From Fragilariopsis cylindrus CCMP1102 (Eukaryota; Bacillariophyta; Bacillariophyceae; Bacillariales; Bacillariaceae), in assembly GCA_900095095.1 (NCBI GenBank), contig FMBT01000368.1:62001-126000 (forward strand): 64,000 nt of DNA, in the 5' to 3' direction. Numbering within the stretch: the first letter of the stretch is position 1; each line of letters opens with the position of its first letter. Positions 43,105 to 54,164 of this stretch are shown here, in pieces. The translations under genes were made by a program, and so were the position numbers. Under the pieces are notes generated by a model that saw only the letters and a list, made by a program, of their open reading frames with translations, ran no database searches and was not told where the DNA came from.

Positions 43105-44049
43105 ATGGAGCGTTGGCGGGCTGTGCTGCTGAGCTTCATCGCCGTTGCACTCGCTGTTGTCACAATCGCTGGTGCTGTGCTGGGCTATCGCATTGCTGCT
43201 GGTCAGCAGAATGCCCTAGAGGGATGGCGTGCACGGGTTTATGTAATCGCGTGCTCGGCTCTACCGCTGTTCTTTTTCGCTATCCTTCCGTGGGTGAACG
43301 ACGGTTCTTCGCCGGCAGGGACGTTTTCATTGCTTTCGTGCAGCGCAAGTTGGAGTTTTTTCCTTTACTATATTCAGGAAGCCAATAGCCAAAAGCATTT
43401 TATTAATAATCAACCATCGACCATGTTCTATCTCATAATGGCGTTATTGGTGACAGCATGGTGTCTCGTAAGCTTGATGAAAAGCATCTATACAAAGCAT
43501 GAAAACGAAGAAAAGTTTTACACGAACGATTTTTTTGGTCCAAGTCGCATCGTGGGTTGGAACGCCGGCGACGGTGGATACGATATGCAACTCGAGTGGC
43601 CCTGTCAAGACACGGTGTGTCAGTATGAAGTGCCTGGTGTCCTTTGTAGCTTTTATCACGATACCAACATTTGGAACCAGAAGTCCCAAACATTTTACTA
43701 CGACAATTCTCGATTAAAATATCATGTCTACAATGTAGAGGGACTCGATTGTAGCACTATTCCGGCGGCTGTTGCGAGCGACTATGATGCCTATGCATCG
43801 CCCAAGAAGGATGGTTCTCCGTACGTGGATATTCTGGGAAACTGCACGACATGCTCCGCACGTCTACTGGTGGAAGAATACAGTCAGCAGCTGCGGCGCC
43901 CTCGTGTGTATGCGTGTCAGTCGGTTGTCTTTGGGTGCCTTGCGGTGCTGGGGTATGTATGGACGGTAATTACTATCCACAGACGAAGAAAGGCCTGGTC
44001 TGAAAGTGCAGCGGTAGAGCTCGTGCCGGCAGAGGGCACAATCGAATAG
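43105..44049 (+). CDS. Multi-pass membrane protein with Cys-rich loop, unknown family (314 aa)
   Basis: The ATG at 43105 begins an intact single-exon gene. Hydrophobic segments lie at about residues 8-30, 44-64, 74-90, 105-125 and 270-292. Between the last two is a large loop (about 130-268) with at least seven cysteines (PCQDTVC, GVLC, LDCST, NCTTCSA) and an N-x-T site, as in a disulfide-bonded outer or lumenal domain. The layout recalls tetraspanin or claudin-like proteins, but I see no CCG motif and do not assign it. Base composition stands out: the coding sequence is clearly GC-richer than its neighbours (many gcg, ctg, gtg codons). It sits in a 1.5-kb segment flanked by the 115-bp repeats and splits two related transporter genes, so it may be a newcomer to this locus. 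Confidence 0.82.
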   Translation: MERWRAVLLSFIAVALAVVTIAGAVLGYRIAAGQQNALEGWRARVYVIACSALPLFFFAILPWVNDGSSPAGTFSLLSCSASWSFFLYYIQEANSQKHFINNQPSTMFYLIMALLVTAWCLVSLMKSIYTKHENEEKFYTNDFFGPSRIVGWNAGDGGYDMQLEWPCQDTVCQYEVPGVLCSFYHDTNIWNQKSQTFYYDNSRLKYHVYNVEGLDCSTIPAAVASDYDAYASPKKDGSPYVDILGNCTTCSARLLVEEYSQQLRRPRVYACQSVVFGCLAVLGYVWTVITIHRRRKAWSESAAVELVPAEGTIE

Positions 44050-44534
44050 GGCTTGCGTGTTTGAAATAATCCTATAGTACTCGGAAAGGCATTCCGTTTT
44101 GGATCATGAATAACTGACGAGCCCCCAGCCCATCTCCCTTCCACTATTTTTAAAAAGAATGGATGATTGGCATGACCGCAACGGGATTGTTTTCTAAAAG
44201 ATGTGTGTTGAGTTTTTCAGATGAATCAATATGCGACAGCCTAAATATAAATAATGAACTTTAGAGACTAGACTAGCTAGTCTGGTACGGAGTATGGATA
44301 CATAGTCTAGAGCTATCTAGTACTCCGTAGGAGACTCCTACAGTAGTCAGTCTACTCTTCCTAGACGACCCACGTGGCCGTTGTCGGCATCATAGTGTTT
44401 CCTTACACTCACATACAAGTATACGCGGTTTCCTTAATTGTGTCACGAGCGACGTCATACGACGCTTACTGTTTCCAATATATCACATCCTAAACTTTCT
44501 TGTTTATTTTATTTTTTGATGTTTTTATGTGTGA
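44050..44534. other. Spacer with palindromes downstream of the membrane-protein gene
   Basis: No ORF is supported. Three palindromic structures lie close together: GACTAGCTAGTC (44271-44282), TACGGAGTA facing TACTCCGTA (44286-44294 and 44321-44329), and GTAGGAG-A-CTCCTAC (44327-44341). They may form 3' end structures of the gene or mark an insertion boundary. Confidence 0.6.
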
Positions 44535-44649
44535 AGAACACTGCACAAAACAGGCGCGAAAAAATGTACATGAAGAGCAGAAATCCCCCTCCCCCCTTCA
44601 TATAAATTGAAATTATACTTCATTACAATTGTACACATGCAATTAAATT
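44535..44649. repeat. 115-bp perfect direct repeat, copy 2
   Basis: Second copy of the repeat at 42916-43030. Together they bracket 1504 bp (43031-44534) containing the GC-richer membrane-protein gene. This copy lies 267 bp beyond the stop of the second transporter gene. Confidence 0.95.
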
Positions 44650-44915
44650 GTCCTATTCTGAACAAAATATGTATGTATATTATCAAAGATCAGCAGCACC
44701 AGACAAGAGATTAACATGACAACTATATCATATAAAACAATAGAGAAGAAAAAACACGACCGTTTTCCTAAACTTAGATAGTATTCAAATATTTTTAAAT
44801 CATTTTACAAAATATTGTAAATATTGTTCTTGTTCTATCATTCCTCTATTGCTCTATAGTCTACATCTATTTATTTTTATCGCGTTATCATCATTCTAAT
44901 TCTACCGGTAACTGA

Positions 44916-46786
44916 CTACCATGTACCTGAAGCAAATTCAAGGAAGGGACCAGATACAAAACTCCCAACTGTAAGACCGAATGTCATCGCAAAGTTAAGA
45001 ATAGCAGATGCCACTTGTTGTGGATGCGTGCGATTTTCAACGAGACTTGGAGCATAACAAAAAGCTATATTCGTCAAAAATCCATTAGTTATCGCAAAAA
45101 GGAATTGAATACTCCAAGAATGCAAGTCATTGTCGATTATCATATAACCTTCATATCGATTCTTCTGTGCTTTACAGAAGAGGAATAGAAAAAAGAAGAA
45201 GAATATTCGAAGTACCGATCCCCATACAAGTTTTTTTGAAAGATTTTTCACTCTTTCAAATTTTATAGCACTTGACATGTACCGTCCTACTAAATCCCCG
45301 CCATTAAAGATTACGAATGAAAATGGCACGAATAAATCGTTCTTTATCCTTGATGATGACTCGTTGCATTGATCTACACTTTTAAGTTCTGACGTCCAAA
45401 CTGGAAATATAGCCAATGTACAAAAGTACGTAAAGAAGAGTGAAAGTGCGGGACCTTGTACGGACAACCAAACTGAAACTGTAACACTTTGTTGTGTATT
45501 TTCTGATATGTCAGTATCCATACTGTCCTGTCTGTAAAATTCTTCACTATCACCTCTTGTCGTATTATTCTGGTAGCTTATTACTCCAACTGTAGAATGT
45601 AATTTCACCTTGGATGATGAATCGAGTGATTCATTAGATACAGGAAGATGATCATACACGGAACAAGAGGAAGAGTATGTATTTTTATTATTACCGTCGT
45701 TGCCGTCGATATTTTTACTGTCGTCAATATAAGAATCAGAATCAGAATCGTCATCAATATCAATAGTATGAAGTAGTTGTTGTGCAGTATCATCTTTTAT
45801 TCTTACACTATTTTTATGAACAAGACGTTTGTATTGATCAACATAGTTGTATCCGACCATACATGCTGCCAATATGATGATACACATTGTAAAGTAACCA
45901 GCTGTGGCTAAGCTAACTTCCTCATAAGGTGTACAAGTAGTAATAATACCTCCTCCATCGTCCATTATTGCTTGATTTGTATTTTTTGAGGACTCGTTGT
46001 CATCGTCGTCATCGTCTGAAGAAAACGGTGATGAGTTCCCGATTGTTGTACAATATTGTAGTGAAAAATATGACACATCAAATATTGATGCAACAAAATT
46101 AGCACATGCCACTAATAGGCCACCAAATGCTTGCCCATTAAAGTATGGATTAATTCCTATATATCCTGGAAATAATCCCGCTGTTCCTACAATACCGGAA
46201 CTAATAAGCGCCGTACAAACCCACATATGAATAGTCCCGATAACGTTAAAATCGCAAATATTTGACGTGGAATGGATGTAAAAAATACCAATAGAGTAGT
46301 TACAGCAAATACCAGTAGGTATATCACCAATGGTATCATTACCATAAACCATGTACTAGTATAATTTGTCGTCTCATTAAATGACGACACTTCTTCGCTC
46401 GACATAATGGGGATGGGAATAGATCGAACTAATTTTATTATTCCCTTGATAGTATTAGATACCATCGTCGTCATTGTTGTTGGTGTGGTGAAATTGTTGT
46501 TGTCACTGTTATTATTGCTGCTGCTACTGCTATCGACAAGATGTTGAACTAATATGACAACCCCAAGTGAAAGAACACTTGCACCATTATATACGATTGA
46601 AAACCACATTTCAATCGTTCGGCTTATATCAACACCTCCTACACCTCCATCTCCATCTCCATCTGCATTATTATTACTACATAATCGAGAAACAAAATAT
46701 TGTTTAGCAGATATGTATGCATTCCAAGGCAAAAGTACTCCAACACCAAGAAGTAGAAAAACAATTTTGATAAATCGTTCATTCAT
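44916..46786 (-). pseudogene. Equilibrative nucleoside transporter family protein 2, one frame break
   Basis: The ATG at 46786 opens MNERFIKIVFLLLGVGVLLPWNAY, the ENT helix 1 signature, without the introns seen in the neighbour. The first frame runs to GLFICG; similarity then resumes one frame over (CTALISSGIVGTAGLFP, INPYFNGQAFGG) and continues to the stop at 44916. One missing base near 46223, in ggg-ttt, explains the break. The rest of the protein keeps all expected hydrophobic segments and an Asp/Ser-rich central loop. The high conservation on both sides of a single break makes a sequencing error or a very recent mutation about equally likely; if corrected it is a normal ENT gene of about 620 aa, a tandem paralogue of 40655-42795. 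Confidence 0.85.
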
Positions 46787-47423
46787 ATTATTGAGTTGTC
46801 CTGTCTTGCCCGGCTTGTCTATCTGGGATCTTACTAGCTTGGTTCGATTAGAATCTTTCTATTACGTTGTTGGATGGTGTGGCTTCATTCTTATTCTTTG
46901 TTAGTTCACCATCGTCAAATGATAATAATGGTATGATTCTAAAAGTTTGTGTACTACGTAATTTTTTTTAAAGATTTTGAAAAAATTCTCCGAAGCAAGA
47001 TTCTTCGATCTTCCTTCGATTCATTCGTTTTCAGGGATCCTTCCGTTCGACGTACGTACAAGAAACGGAAATAACACGACTTCATTATTTGAAATTAATT
47101 CCAATCCCGTCAACAAGGCGATGATTGCTGTCAATTTTACGGACGTAGTTGGCTTGCGCAATTTTGAAAAAATGCTCAGCAAAAAATGCTCAGCAAATTC
47201 ACACACATCACTCATCAGCCAATACCTATTACAAAATACTCCAGTTCCATTATTTTCTTCCGATTCCATCACACCAATAATAATAATCGTGGTCAATCCG
47301 TTTCTTTTTCTCGACTAGACGACGACAAAGAGTACAAAATTATTCAAACTTTCTCACAAAACAAAAACAACTCCCGGTATTAGTTAGTAGAATATATTGA
47401 ATATATTGTAGCGAGCAGCAAAT
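46787..47423. other. Intergenic between divergent transporter and TPR genes
   Basis: About 640 bp between two divergent start codons. An exact tandem aaaatgctcagca pair lies near 47175. An open stretch at 46977-47318 has no domain and ordinary composition; I do not call it a gene. Confidence 0.5.
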
Positions 47424-50111
47424 ATGAAATTTCGAAACGGAAACCTTTCGCTGAAAAGGCAACGACCTCATTCCTTACGCCAAATGGTGGAGGAATCACA
47501 GAAAGATGCGGAAACACAAAAATCTTCTCAAGTATCACAAGAAGTATTATCAGTTGTAACGAACAATCACATCAACAACAGCAACATCAACAGCAACAGC
47601 AACAATCTAGTAGAACCTATCACTGGACCAACACCTTTGTCACAACGATCAATCATCGACCCTCAACAAGGACGTCAATCTCAACATTCGTCTGGTGCAG
47701 AAAAGAGTTCCGAAGAGGTCAACATTAATATTATTAATATGCCAAAATCAACGAAAAATAACATAATAACAAGAAAACGACGTGGTTAACTCCACGACCA
47801 ATTATTGTGTCGATGTTGAACAATAAGGGTGTCATTTTCATGGAACGACAACAGTATGATGAAGCACGAAAGTCGCTTCATCGTGCATTACGTCTTGCCG
47901 AAAAGGAGGATAGAAAGAATAATAAGGTAATACGAATAAACGTAATATTCCAGCTACTACAAGCATATCACCAGTAAAGCAGTAACCAACAGCAATGATA
48001 GTCCTCCCGATTTCGACTTCGAACGTCATAATTATTCTCCTATGGAACTGTGTCGTGTCGTTTCAAAGGAAAAGTTGCTGTCAAACACAACAACACAAGT
48101 CGGAAATGAAAATACGACGACAGTAGGGGATATTGATATTGATACCAACGCAATTGACATTGATATTGAAATTGGAACAGAAATGAACATCGAAACTACA
48201 ACATCTTCTGCTTCGTTTGATCCCAATCATAAAAAGCCAAGTAACGTAACTACTACTACTACTACTACTACGCCGATAGTGAGAAGTCCCTTTGAATTGT
48301 TTGCAAACAATGATAGCAATGACAATGAGATACTAATGGATAGTAGTGATTCGAACACAGCAACATCATCTTCTAAGCATCGATCTGAATACGATGAAGG
48401 AATGGACTACTTTAAATCTCCATTTCGATTAGTGAATAATTCTTCACGTAGTCTAAACGGAACAGTCCTATTCAATCTTGGACGTATTTCACATAATCAG
48501 GGGAATTTAGATGAAGCATTACGTCTATACAAAAAATCACTGTCAGCGATGGGACGTTTATCTTCATCTTCGTCATCTTCTCATGTTGATGAAGAAGCCT
48601 TAACATTGGCTGTTTTGTTTGGAATTGGAAAAATTCAATACGTACAGGGTGATCATGTTGGTTCACTCAATACATACATGACAGCATTGACGTCAGCACA
48701 ATCTCATTTTGGAGAACATTCAATTGAAGTTGCTGCATGTTTGAACTGTATTGGTGTCCTTCATTATATGATGCCAATTGGAGATGACACTATCGCGATG
48801 GATGCATTACAAACATCACTCCAACAACGATTGAAACTTCTTGGTGAAAACCATATCGATGTTGGAACGACATGGAATAATGTTGGTAGGATGTATTTTC
48901 AATTAGGGAAATACGATTTGGCTATTGAGGCATACTGTGAGGCACTTCGGATACGACGAGAGTGTCAAGATGGAAGTGTTGACGTAGCAGCAACCTTATT
49001 CAATTGTGGTCAAGTTTATCATAACCTAGAATGTAGAGATAGAGCCCTTTCACTATTTCAAGAATTTTAAAACTTGCCAAGATACATTTTGGTGAATTCC
49101 ATCGTGATATATGTATCGTACAACCTGTATTGGACAAATCCTTCATGAGAATAAAGAATACGAAAAGGCACTTACATCATTTCAACATGCATTACGTATC
49201 GGACATGTCGCATTGGGCCCGGTACATTCAGAGATTGCTATCACACTTAACAAGATGGGAAATTTATACTACGAAACAGGTGATATGGAATCTGCCCTTA
49301 AGGTTTACCATCAAGGGTTGGAAATTGAGATGGCTGTTCTGGAACCTGGTAATGCCAATACGTATGTAACATACACTAATATCGCTGAAATTTACAAGCA
49401 ACGTGACGAATTTGATAAGGCTGTTGAGTACTATCAAAAGTATATGAGATCCAAATAGAAGAGAAAGCAGATAATCTTGATATTGCAAATACCTTGAATA
49501 ATATTGGTTACATAAAACAGCAAATGAATGACCTTGACGGAGCATTGGAATCAAACCAGGAATGTCTTCGTTTGCGTCGCGACGTACACGGAGATACGCA
49601 TGAAGATGTCGCATCGACTTTGACTCATATTGCATTAGTGCTTCTGAAATTAGAACGTCATGATATCGCTCTCGAGGTATTTATAGAAGCGTACCGAATT
49701 CGAAAGACTATTACAGATACCGATACGAGCAACTTGGCCTTTACCATTTATAATATCGCATTGATTTATCACCACCTTGGAAGTCACGAACAAGCCTTGA
49801 AGTTTTATCTAGCAACGGCAGAGATTGAAAAGGATGGTTTAGGGATCGCCCATCAAGATTTGAGCATAACATATTACAATATTGGTCAAATTTACTATCA
49901 ACAAGGAGAGATGGACCTTGCACTGGTCAAGTTTAACGAAGCTCTCGATATTGAACGTGACTCTTATGGGGTTAATCATCCAACCTGTGCTCGTACGTTA
50001 AATGAGATTGGTAATCTTGAGATGCAACTTGGAAATCTTGATGGGATGATGGAATGCTACACACAGCTCTCCGAATATATAAAGAAGCGGGATTGTCCAA
50101 CGAACGTGTGA
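47424..50111 (+). pseudogene. Kinesin-light-chain-like TPR-repeat protein, several frame breaks
   Basis: The ATG at 47424 (MKFRNGNLSLKRQ) opens a disordered N-terminus, then MLNNKGVIFMERQQYDEARKSL, a first TPR. A low-complexity linker follows, then about nine more TPR units (for example LFNLGRISHNQGNLDEALRLY, TWNNVGRMYFQLGKYDLAIEAY, ITLNKMGNLYYETGDMESALKVY) up to the stop at 50111. The 42-residue paired spacing with H-x-D/E-V/I-A between units is of the kinesin-light-chain type, a protein-binding scaffold. Coding similarity changes frame near 47786, 47930, 47985, 49063, 49105 and 49452. In each case one or two bases would restore it. It is therefore either a decaying gene or an intact gene with sequence errors. 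Such TPR genes are numerous in diatoms; the partner is unknown. Confidence 0.8.
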
Positions 50112-50385
50112 TAGTTTACGGCTTGAAGTTGTGGCGGTTCAACGTTGTTCAACCCGAGGCTGCACCCGTTGCTTAGGGAATAGATGCGTATAGTGGAAAA
50201 TGATAATTATAATTGCCAAGAAGAAGCTTCGGGCGCGCTCTACAGTCCCTAGTTGTTGCAAAATATTTTAGAAATAATATGAATATAATATTACAGTAAT
50301 GGTAACTTAAGCTATGAATAATCAATCATCTAGGAAGATATGTTAATTCATTGGTTCGATATAATATAGTAGCCTAGAATTACTA

Positions 50386-51819
50386 TTATTTAAAATTTTC
50401 ATGTGCCTCTCTTGTATTGACAAACGACAGTAAATCAGCAAATGTCTTTCCGATTCCAGTTATTTGTAATAAAGAAAATTCATCTTCCGGAACTAAACCT
50501 CCATGTTGACTTTTAATCTCATGTGCAGCCTTCACAATTTGAGCAGCCTTCGCGTTGTAATATTGTACGTTTGTAATATGATTCGCCAATACTTCTGGAT
50601 CAAATTTCATTATTTCATTCACTGATAATTCTTCTGGTTTGACTAGATCACGTAATACTGCCATGGCCTTACGTACTGTTGGTTCCTGACAACGAGCATG
50701 CAATCTTGCTGCTAGAAGAATTTGATACCGACGATTTTCTAACGAAGCTGATGGATCTGCCATACTATGCCATTTCCGAACAATTGTATCTTGTTCGTCC
50801 GAAGGAACGTCCTTCAACTTCAGAAGTTCTTTGCTCACTTTACTCATCTTCTTTTTCTTCTTTAGATGACGATCGTCAATATTATCGTTGTTGATGTTTG
50901 TCCTTTTATTCGTATCTGAAAACGATTTAAAAAATCTTCTTTCCTTCAAACCAATAATAGGAGCTGTCGACGCTACATCCGCACCATCACCGGCAAATGC
51001 AAATTTTGCAAATGGATTTCCCTTCTTATTATTATTCGTTGATGGTGATGATACTACCAATTCTGATTCTAATTCTTCTTTCTGATTCATCGTCGTTGTT
51101 GTTGTCGTCGTGTCCACCAATTCAATAATAGTTTCATTTTTAGAGGCGACGCTATTGCAAGATTGGACTAACAAGGGATCCTCTTCAGTGGCAGCATTTT
51201 TGTTATAATATTTATTATCCTTGAAATTCGAGTCCGATATAGCTGCAACTTTACTTCCACTTTGTTCTTCTGGTACGGCAATAGAGCTGTCATCATCATC
51301 ATCATCATCATCATCATTGTTTTTATTGTCGTCGTCTTTGTTGTCGTCTTTCCCAATTTCAATTACACCATTGCATTTATCTTCGACAGAATGATTCGCA
51401 TTATCTTTTTCGCATAGTGTTTTTGGCATAATCATCCCATTGTCATTGTCATTAGTAGTATTAGTATGAGTATCAACGGAGGAATAATCTTTCCCAACAT
51501 TATTATTGTTATTGTTATTGTAAATGTCGTCGTTTTCTGTCTTCTGTTGCTTCACTTTCATTTTCTCTGTTGTCCCTATTACTACAGGCGAAACATCGAC
51601 ATCAAAATTATCATCATCGATATCATCAACGTCACTATCAAGATCATCATCTAGAATGACCGTAGTATTTTCTTCCTTCGTCCGTGATCGTTTCGCCGCT
51701 CCTCCCTTTATTGTGTTACGATGATCATCTTGTTCTGATTGAAAGAATCGACTGATGCATTGATTGGACTTCTTATTGTCGTCGCTTCTTTCGTCCGAAG
51801 ACGTTATTTTTGATGACAT
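50386..51819 (-). CDS. Truncated endonuclease III-like HhH protein, likely pseudoenzyme (477 aa)
   Basis: The ATG at 51819 (MSSKITSS) starts an intact single-exon gene. The first 330 residues are acidic and low in complexity, with a PIP-box-like NQCISRFF near residue 20 and basic KRSR and KKKKKM patches that could be nuclear signals. The last 120 residues match the first part of the NTH1/endonuclease III HhH-GPD domain: RRYQILLAARLHARCQ (usually LLALMLSSQTKD), YYNAKAAQIVKAAHEI, GGLVPEDEFSLLQITGIGKTFADLL. Aligned to LPGVGPKMAHLA, the catalytic Lys is Thr. The protein then ends, so the catalytic Asp helix and the iron-sulfur cluster Cys are absent, and the following DNA has only stops. It may bind DNA or PCNA but should not cut. 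Confidence 0.75.
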   Translation of the reverse strand: MSSKITSSDERSDDNKKSNQCISRFFQSEQDDHRNTIKGGAAKRSRTKEENTTVILDDDLDSDVDDIDDDNFDVDVSPVVIGTTEKMKVKQQKTENDDIYNNNNNNNVGKDYSSVDTHTNTTNDNDNGMIMPKTLCEKDNANHSVEDKCNGVIEIGKDDNKDDDNKNNDDDDDDDDDSSIAVPEEQSGSKVAAISDSNFKDNKYYNKNAATEEDPLLVQSCNSVASKNETIIELVDTTTTTTTMNQKEELESELVVSSPSTNNNKKGNPFAKFAFAGDGADVASTAPIIGLKERRFFKSFSDTNKRTNINNDNIDDRHLKKKKKMSKVSKELLKLKDVPSDEQDTIVRKWHSMADPSASLENRRYQILLAARLHARCQEPTVRKAMAVLRDLVKPEELSVNEIMKFDPEVLANHITNVQYYNAKAAQIVKAAHEIKSQHGGLVPEDEFSLLQITGIGKTFADLLSFVNTREAHENFK

Positions 51820-52539
51820 ACTACCGAGATACAAGTGATACCGTAGTAAGAGTAACAACACCAGCAAATTTTGGACCTATCTTCGCTGGAATGCAGCTAA
51901 AGTCGATGGAGTTTTTCTGTGTACGAACCTTTAAAATCGCATCCCATGACTGTTGACTGTAATATGATCTGAAACTAAGCAAACAAAAAACACACACAAA
52001 AATGAGGATAAAAATGTCATTTGTAGTAAATTTTATTTAGATTTAAGTTTGAGTCAGTCGTGCATGATTGTGAAAACGTTTGACTAGCTCGATTAGATGT
52101 TTCAAACAATTCATGTAATGTTTGTTTGTTAATGCGAGGAGATCGCCTACAAAAAATCACCCCTTGCGAGTAAGATAGTAAAACAATCACGCAAAATTGA
52201 ACTGCCGATCGCGCGATCACGAAGGGGCAGAGTAAGTCTCTCACAATCTCAAGATTTGATATCTTTCACGGGATTTGATCAAATTCTGTACAGCAGCCGA
52301 AGGCTTTTTTCTTTTTTCCCTTCAACCACATCATCATCATTATCATGCATGTATGCGACTAACTTAGTGTGAGCAATAAAAATAATACCAAAGACTATAT
52401 ATCGGAATCGATTTCCCCCACAAAATCTTCGTAACTGATTCCGTCTGTAGTGACAGCCCTATCAATAACTTGTAAATCATTCGATCCCGATTCTCTTGTT
52501 CTACGTGAGAAATTCTCGACAACATTCAACCCGAAAAAG
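51820..52539. other. Intergenic between the HhH gene and the LYR-LON gene
   Basis: 720 bp between two divergent start codons, with a diverged copy of a dispersed repeat at 52009-52130 (see that entry). No ORF is supported. Confidence 0.6.
52009..52130. repeat. Dispersed repeat of about 110 bp, copy 1
   Basis: The run aaaatgtcat...tagatttaagtttgagtcagtcgtgca...gtttgactagctcgatta...acaattcatg...atgttt is shared in the same order and strand with 54893-55003, with a few small indels. Both copies are in intergenic DNA, flanking the LYR-LON gene and its neighbour. Confidence 0.75.
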
Positions 52540-54124
52540 ATGAACCCACTTTCATTGTCTCCAGCGGCGAGACAAAACGCACTTGCACGGAGTCTCTACC
52601 GGAAGCTTTTCCGTGAATGCCAGCGAATTCCTCCGAACGCGTCTTTGGTTCACCTTAATCAATGGGTTGATGATACTCAGATTAAGGACCGAGACACTCT
52701 TCGCTCGTGTCTTCGGTCAAGCTTTCGTCGTCGCAATAACTACAATCCTATTTCTTTTTCGAGCAACAATAAAAAATCAACAGTAGCGAGTTCGAGACAA
52801 CAATGGAAGCAAAAGAAGGGATCCAACGAGGTATGAAAGGCTTGAAATACTGCCTCTCTTTAGACTTGAGCCAGTTATCAGATGCACCTACCGATGCACA
52901 CGTATCACCACAGGAATTTGAGACGGGGAGGACTTCAAATAGTCAAGGACAAGACTCATACTCGTTGCAATCACCAATCAGCTCTGACGATTTGTTGAGA
53001 GCCGTTGAATGGCTTCCTCACGTTTCAGAAATGAAAGATACGGAGACGAAAGTTACGGAGACGGAATCTTCTAAACTTCCTATCTTTCCACTGTCGGGGC
53101 CAATCTTTCCGGATGATCAAGGAAAGAGATTGCCACTCCTTTCTCAATTTTCCGATGCGCCCGTCGTCGGGATGGAGATCCCTCTACAAATTTTTGAACC
53201 ACGGTACAGGAAAATGTATCAGGACTTGCTGTCTTCTGCCGATACTTCGAAACGACGATTTGTAGTACCATTTCCGCATCCATACCGACCAGGACAATTT
53301 GCTGCATTCGGGTGGATATACGAGATTGTGGATGTCAAGGATGTTGCCGATGAATCAAATGGTCAATTTCAATCGTTTGTAACCATGCCGTGACTCAACC
53401 TGTGAAAATTCTCGGTATAACAAACCCTGAGGATTATGATACTCAATTGACCTATCTTCGGGCTCGTGCCGATATCGTTCACAATACTGAAGATGAAGAT
53501 GGAGGTAACACGCAAGAAGGAGAAGAGAATACGAATTCAACTATTCGACAGAAAATAGGTTCTGCAGACCTCCAACCGTTGGAAGAGTTGTTGCAGCAGT
53601 TGCAAAACCGACCACTATCCCTATCCTCTGATAATAACAACCGCCAGATTGATAAAAATTTGATTGATCGTCTATTGATGGCTTCGAGAGAAGGTAGCAT
53701 CTGGCCGGTTGCTCAGGTGTGGATTGCAAATTTGCAAACAGAAATATTGCGACTCCAAATGAAGATATCGACTAGAATTCAAGTACAAGCAAAAGCGGAG
53801 CAGCAAAAATCGCCAAACAACAATAGCACCGAACGACAGGTATTTGTGACGGAAGAAATGGTATTGCTTGCTCAAGAACCATACAAGAGTCACTTAAGGT
53901 GTATGTTGATCGAGATATCGACACTGATCCCGTGGTTACTCCAAGAACAATCACATGAAGCTCAATGTCATCAAATGTGCGAAAGAATCCGTGAGCGCTT
54001 GGTGAATGAGACAGAGCACTCTTTAAATAACTTCAAGTTCCTACTGCTCGCATTCTACTTATGTTTCGAACAACCGCCAAATGAAAATAGTGAAATGAGA
54101 TCTATCATATTAGCTACGCAATAA
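52540..54124 (+). CDS. LYR-motif plus LON N-terminal domain fusion protein (two frame breaks)
   Basis: The ATG at 52540 opens MNPLSLSPAARQNALARSLYRKLFR; LYR at residues 19-21, followed by helices and an FRRR segment, fits the Complex1_LYR family, which pairs with acyl-ACP to assemble mitochondrial Fe-S or respiratory complexes. After a frame change near 52803-52836 come a linker and a LON substrate-binding domain: FPLSG, MEIPLQIFEPRYRKMYQDLL, and FAAFGWIYEIVDV. After a second break near 53375, VTQPVKILGITNPEDYDTQLTYLRA follows. The helical C-terminus runs to the stop at 54124. No AAA+ or protease domain follows, so it is a LON-domain-only protein as in LONRF or cereblon. Each break is repaired by one base, suggesting indels. 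The fusion is inferred from these frames and is not yet proven. Confidence 0.75.
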
Positions 54125-54164
54125 TCGTATCCCATCGAATCCTATATCTAAAATGTCTGTAGTT

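Noticed and set aside
46977-47318. 113-codon ORF between the transporter and TPR genes
   Set aside because: No domain, ordinary composition, and it sits in a promoter region; probably chance.
50112-50385. Downstream continuation of the HhH protein
   Set aside because: On the minus strand the DNA after the stop has repeated stops and no catalytic Asp or cysteine cluster sequence.
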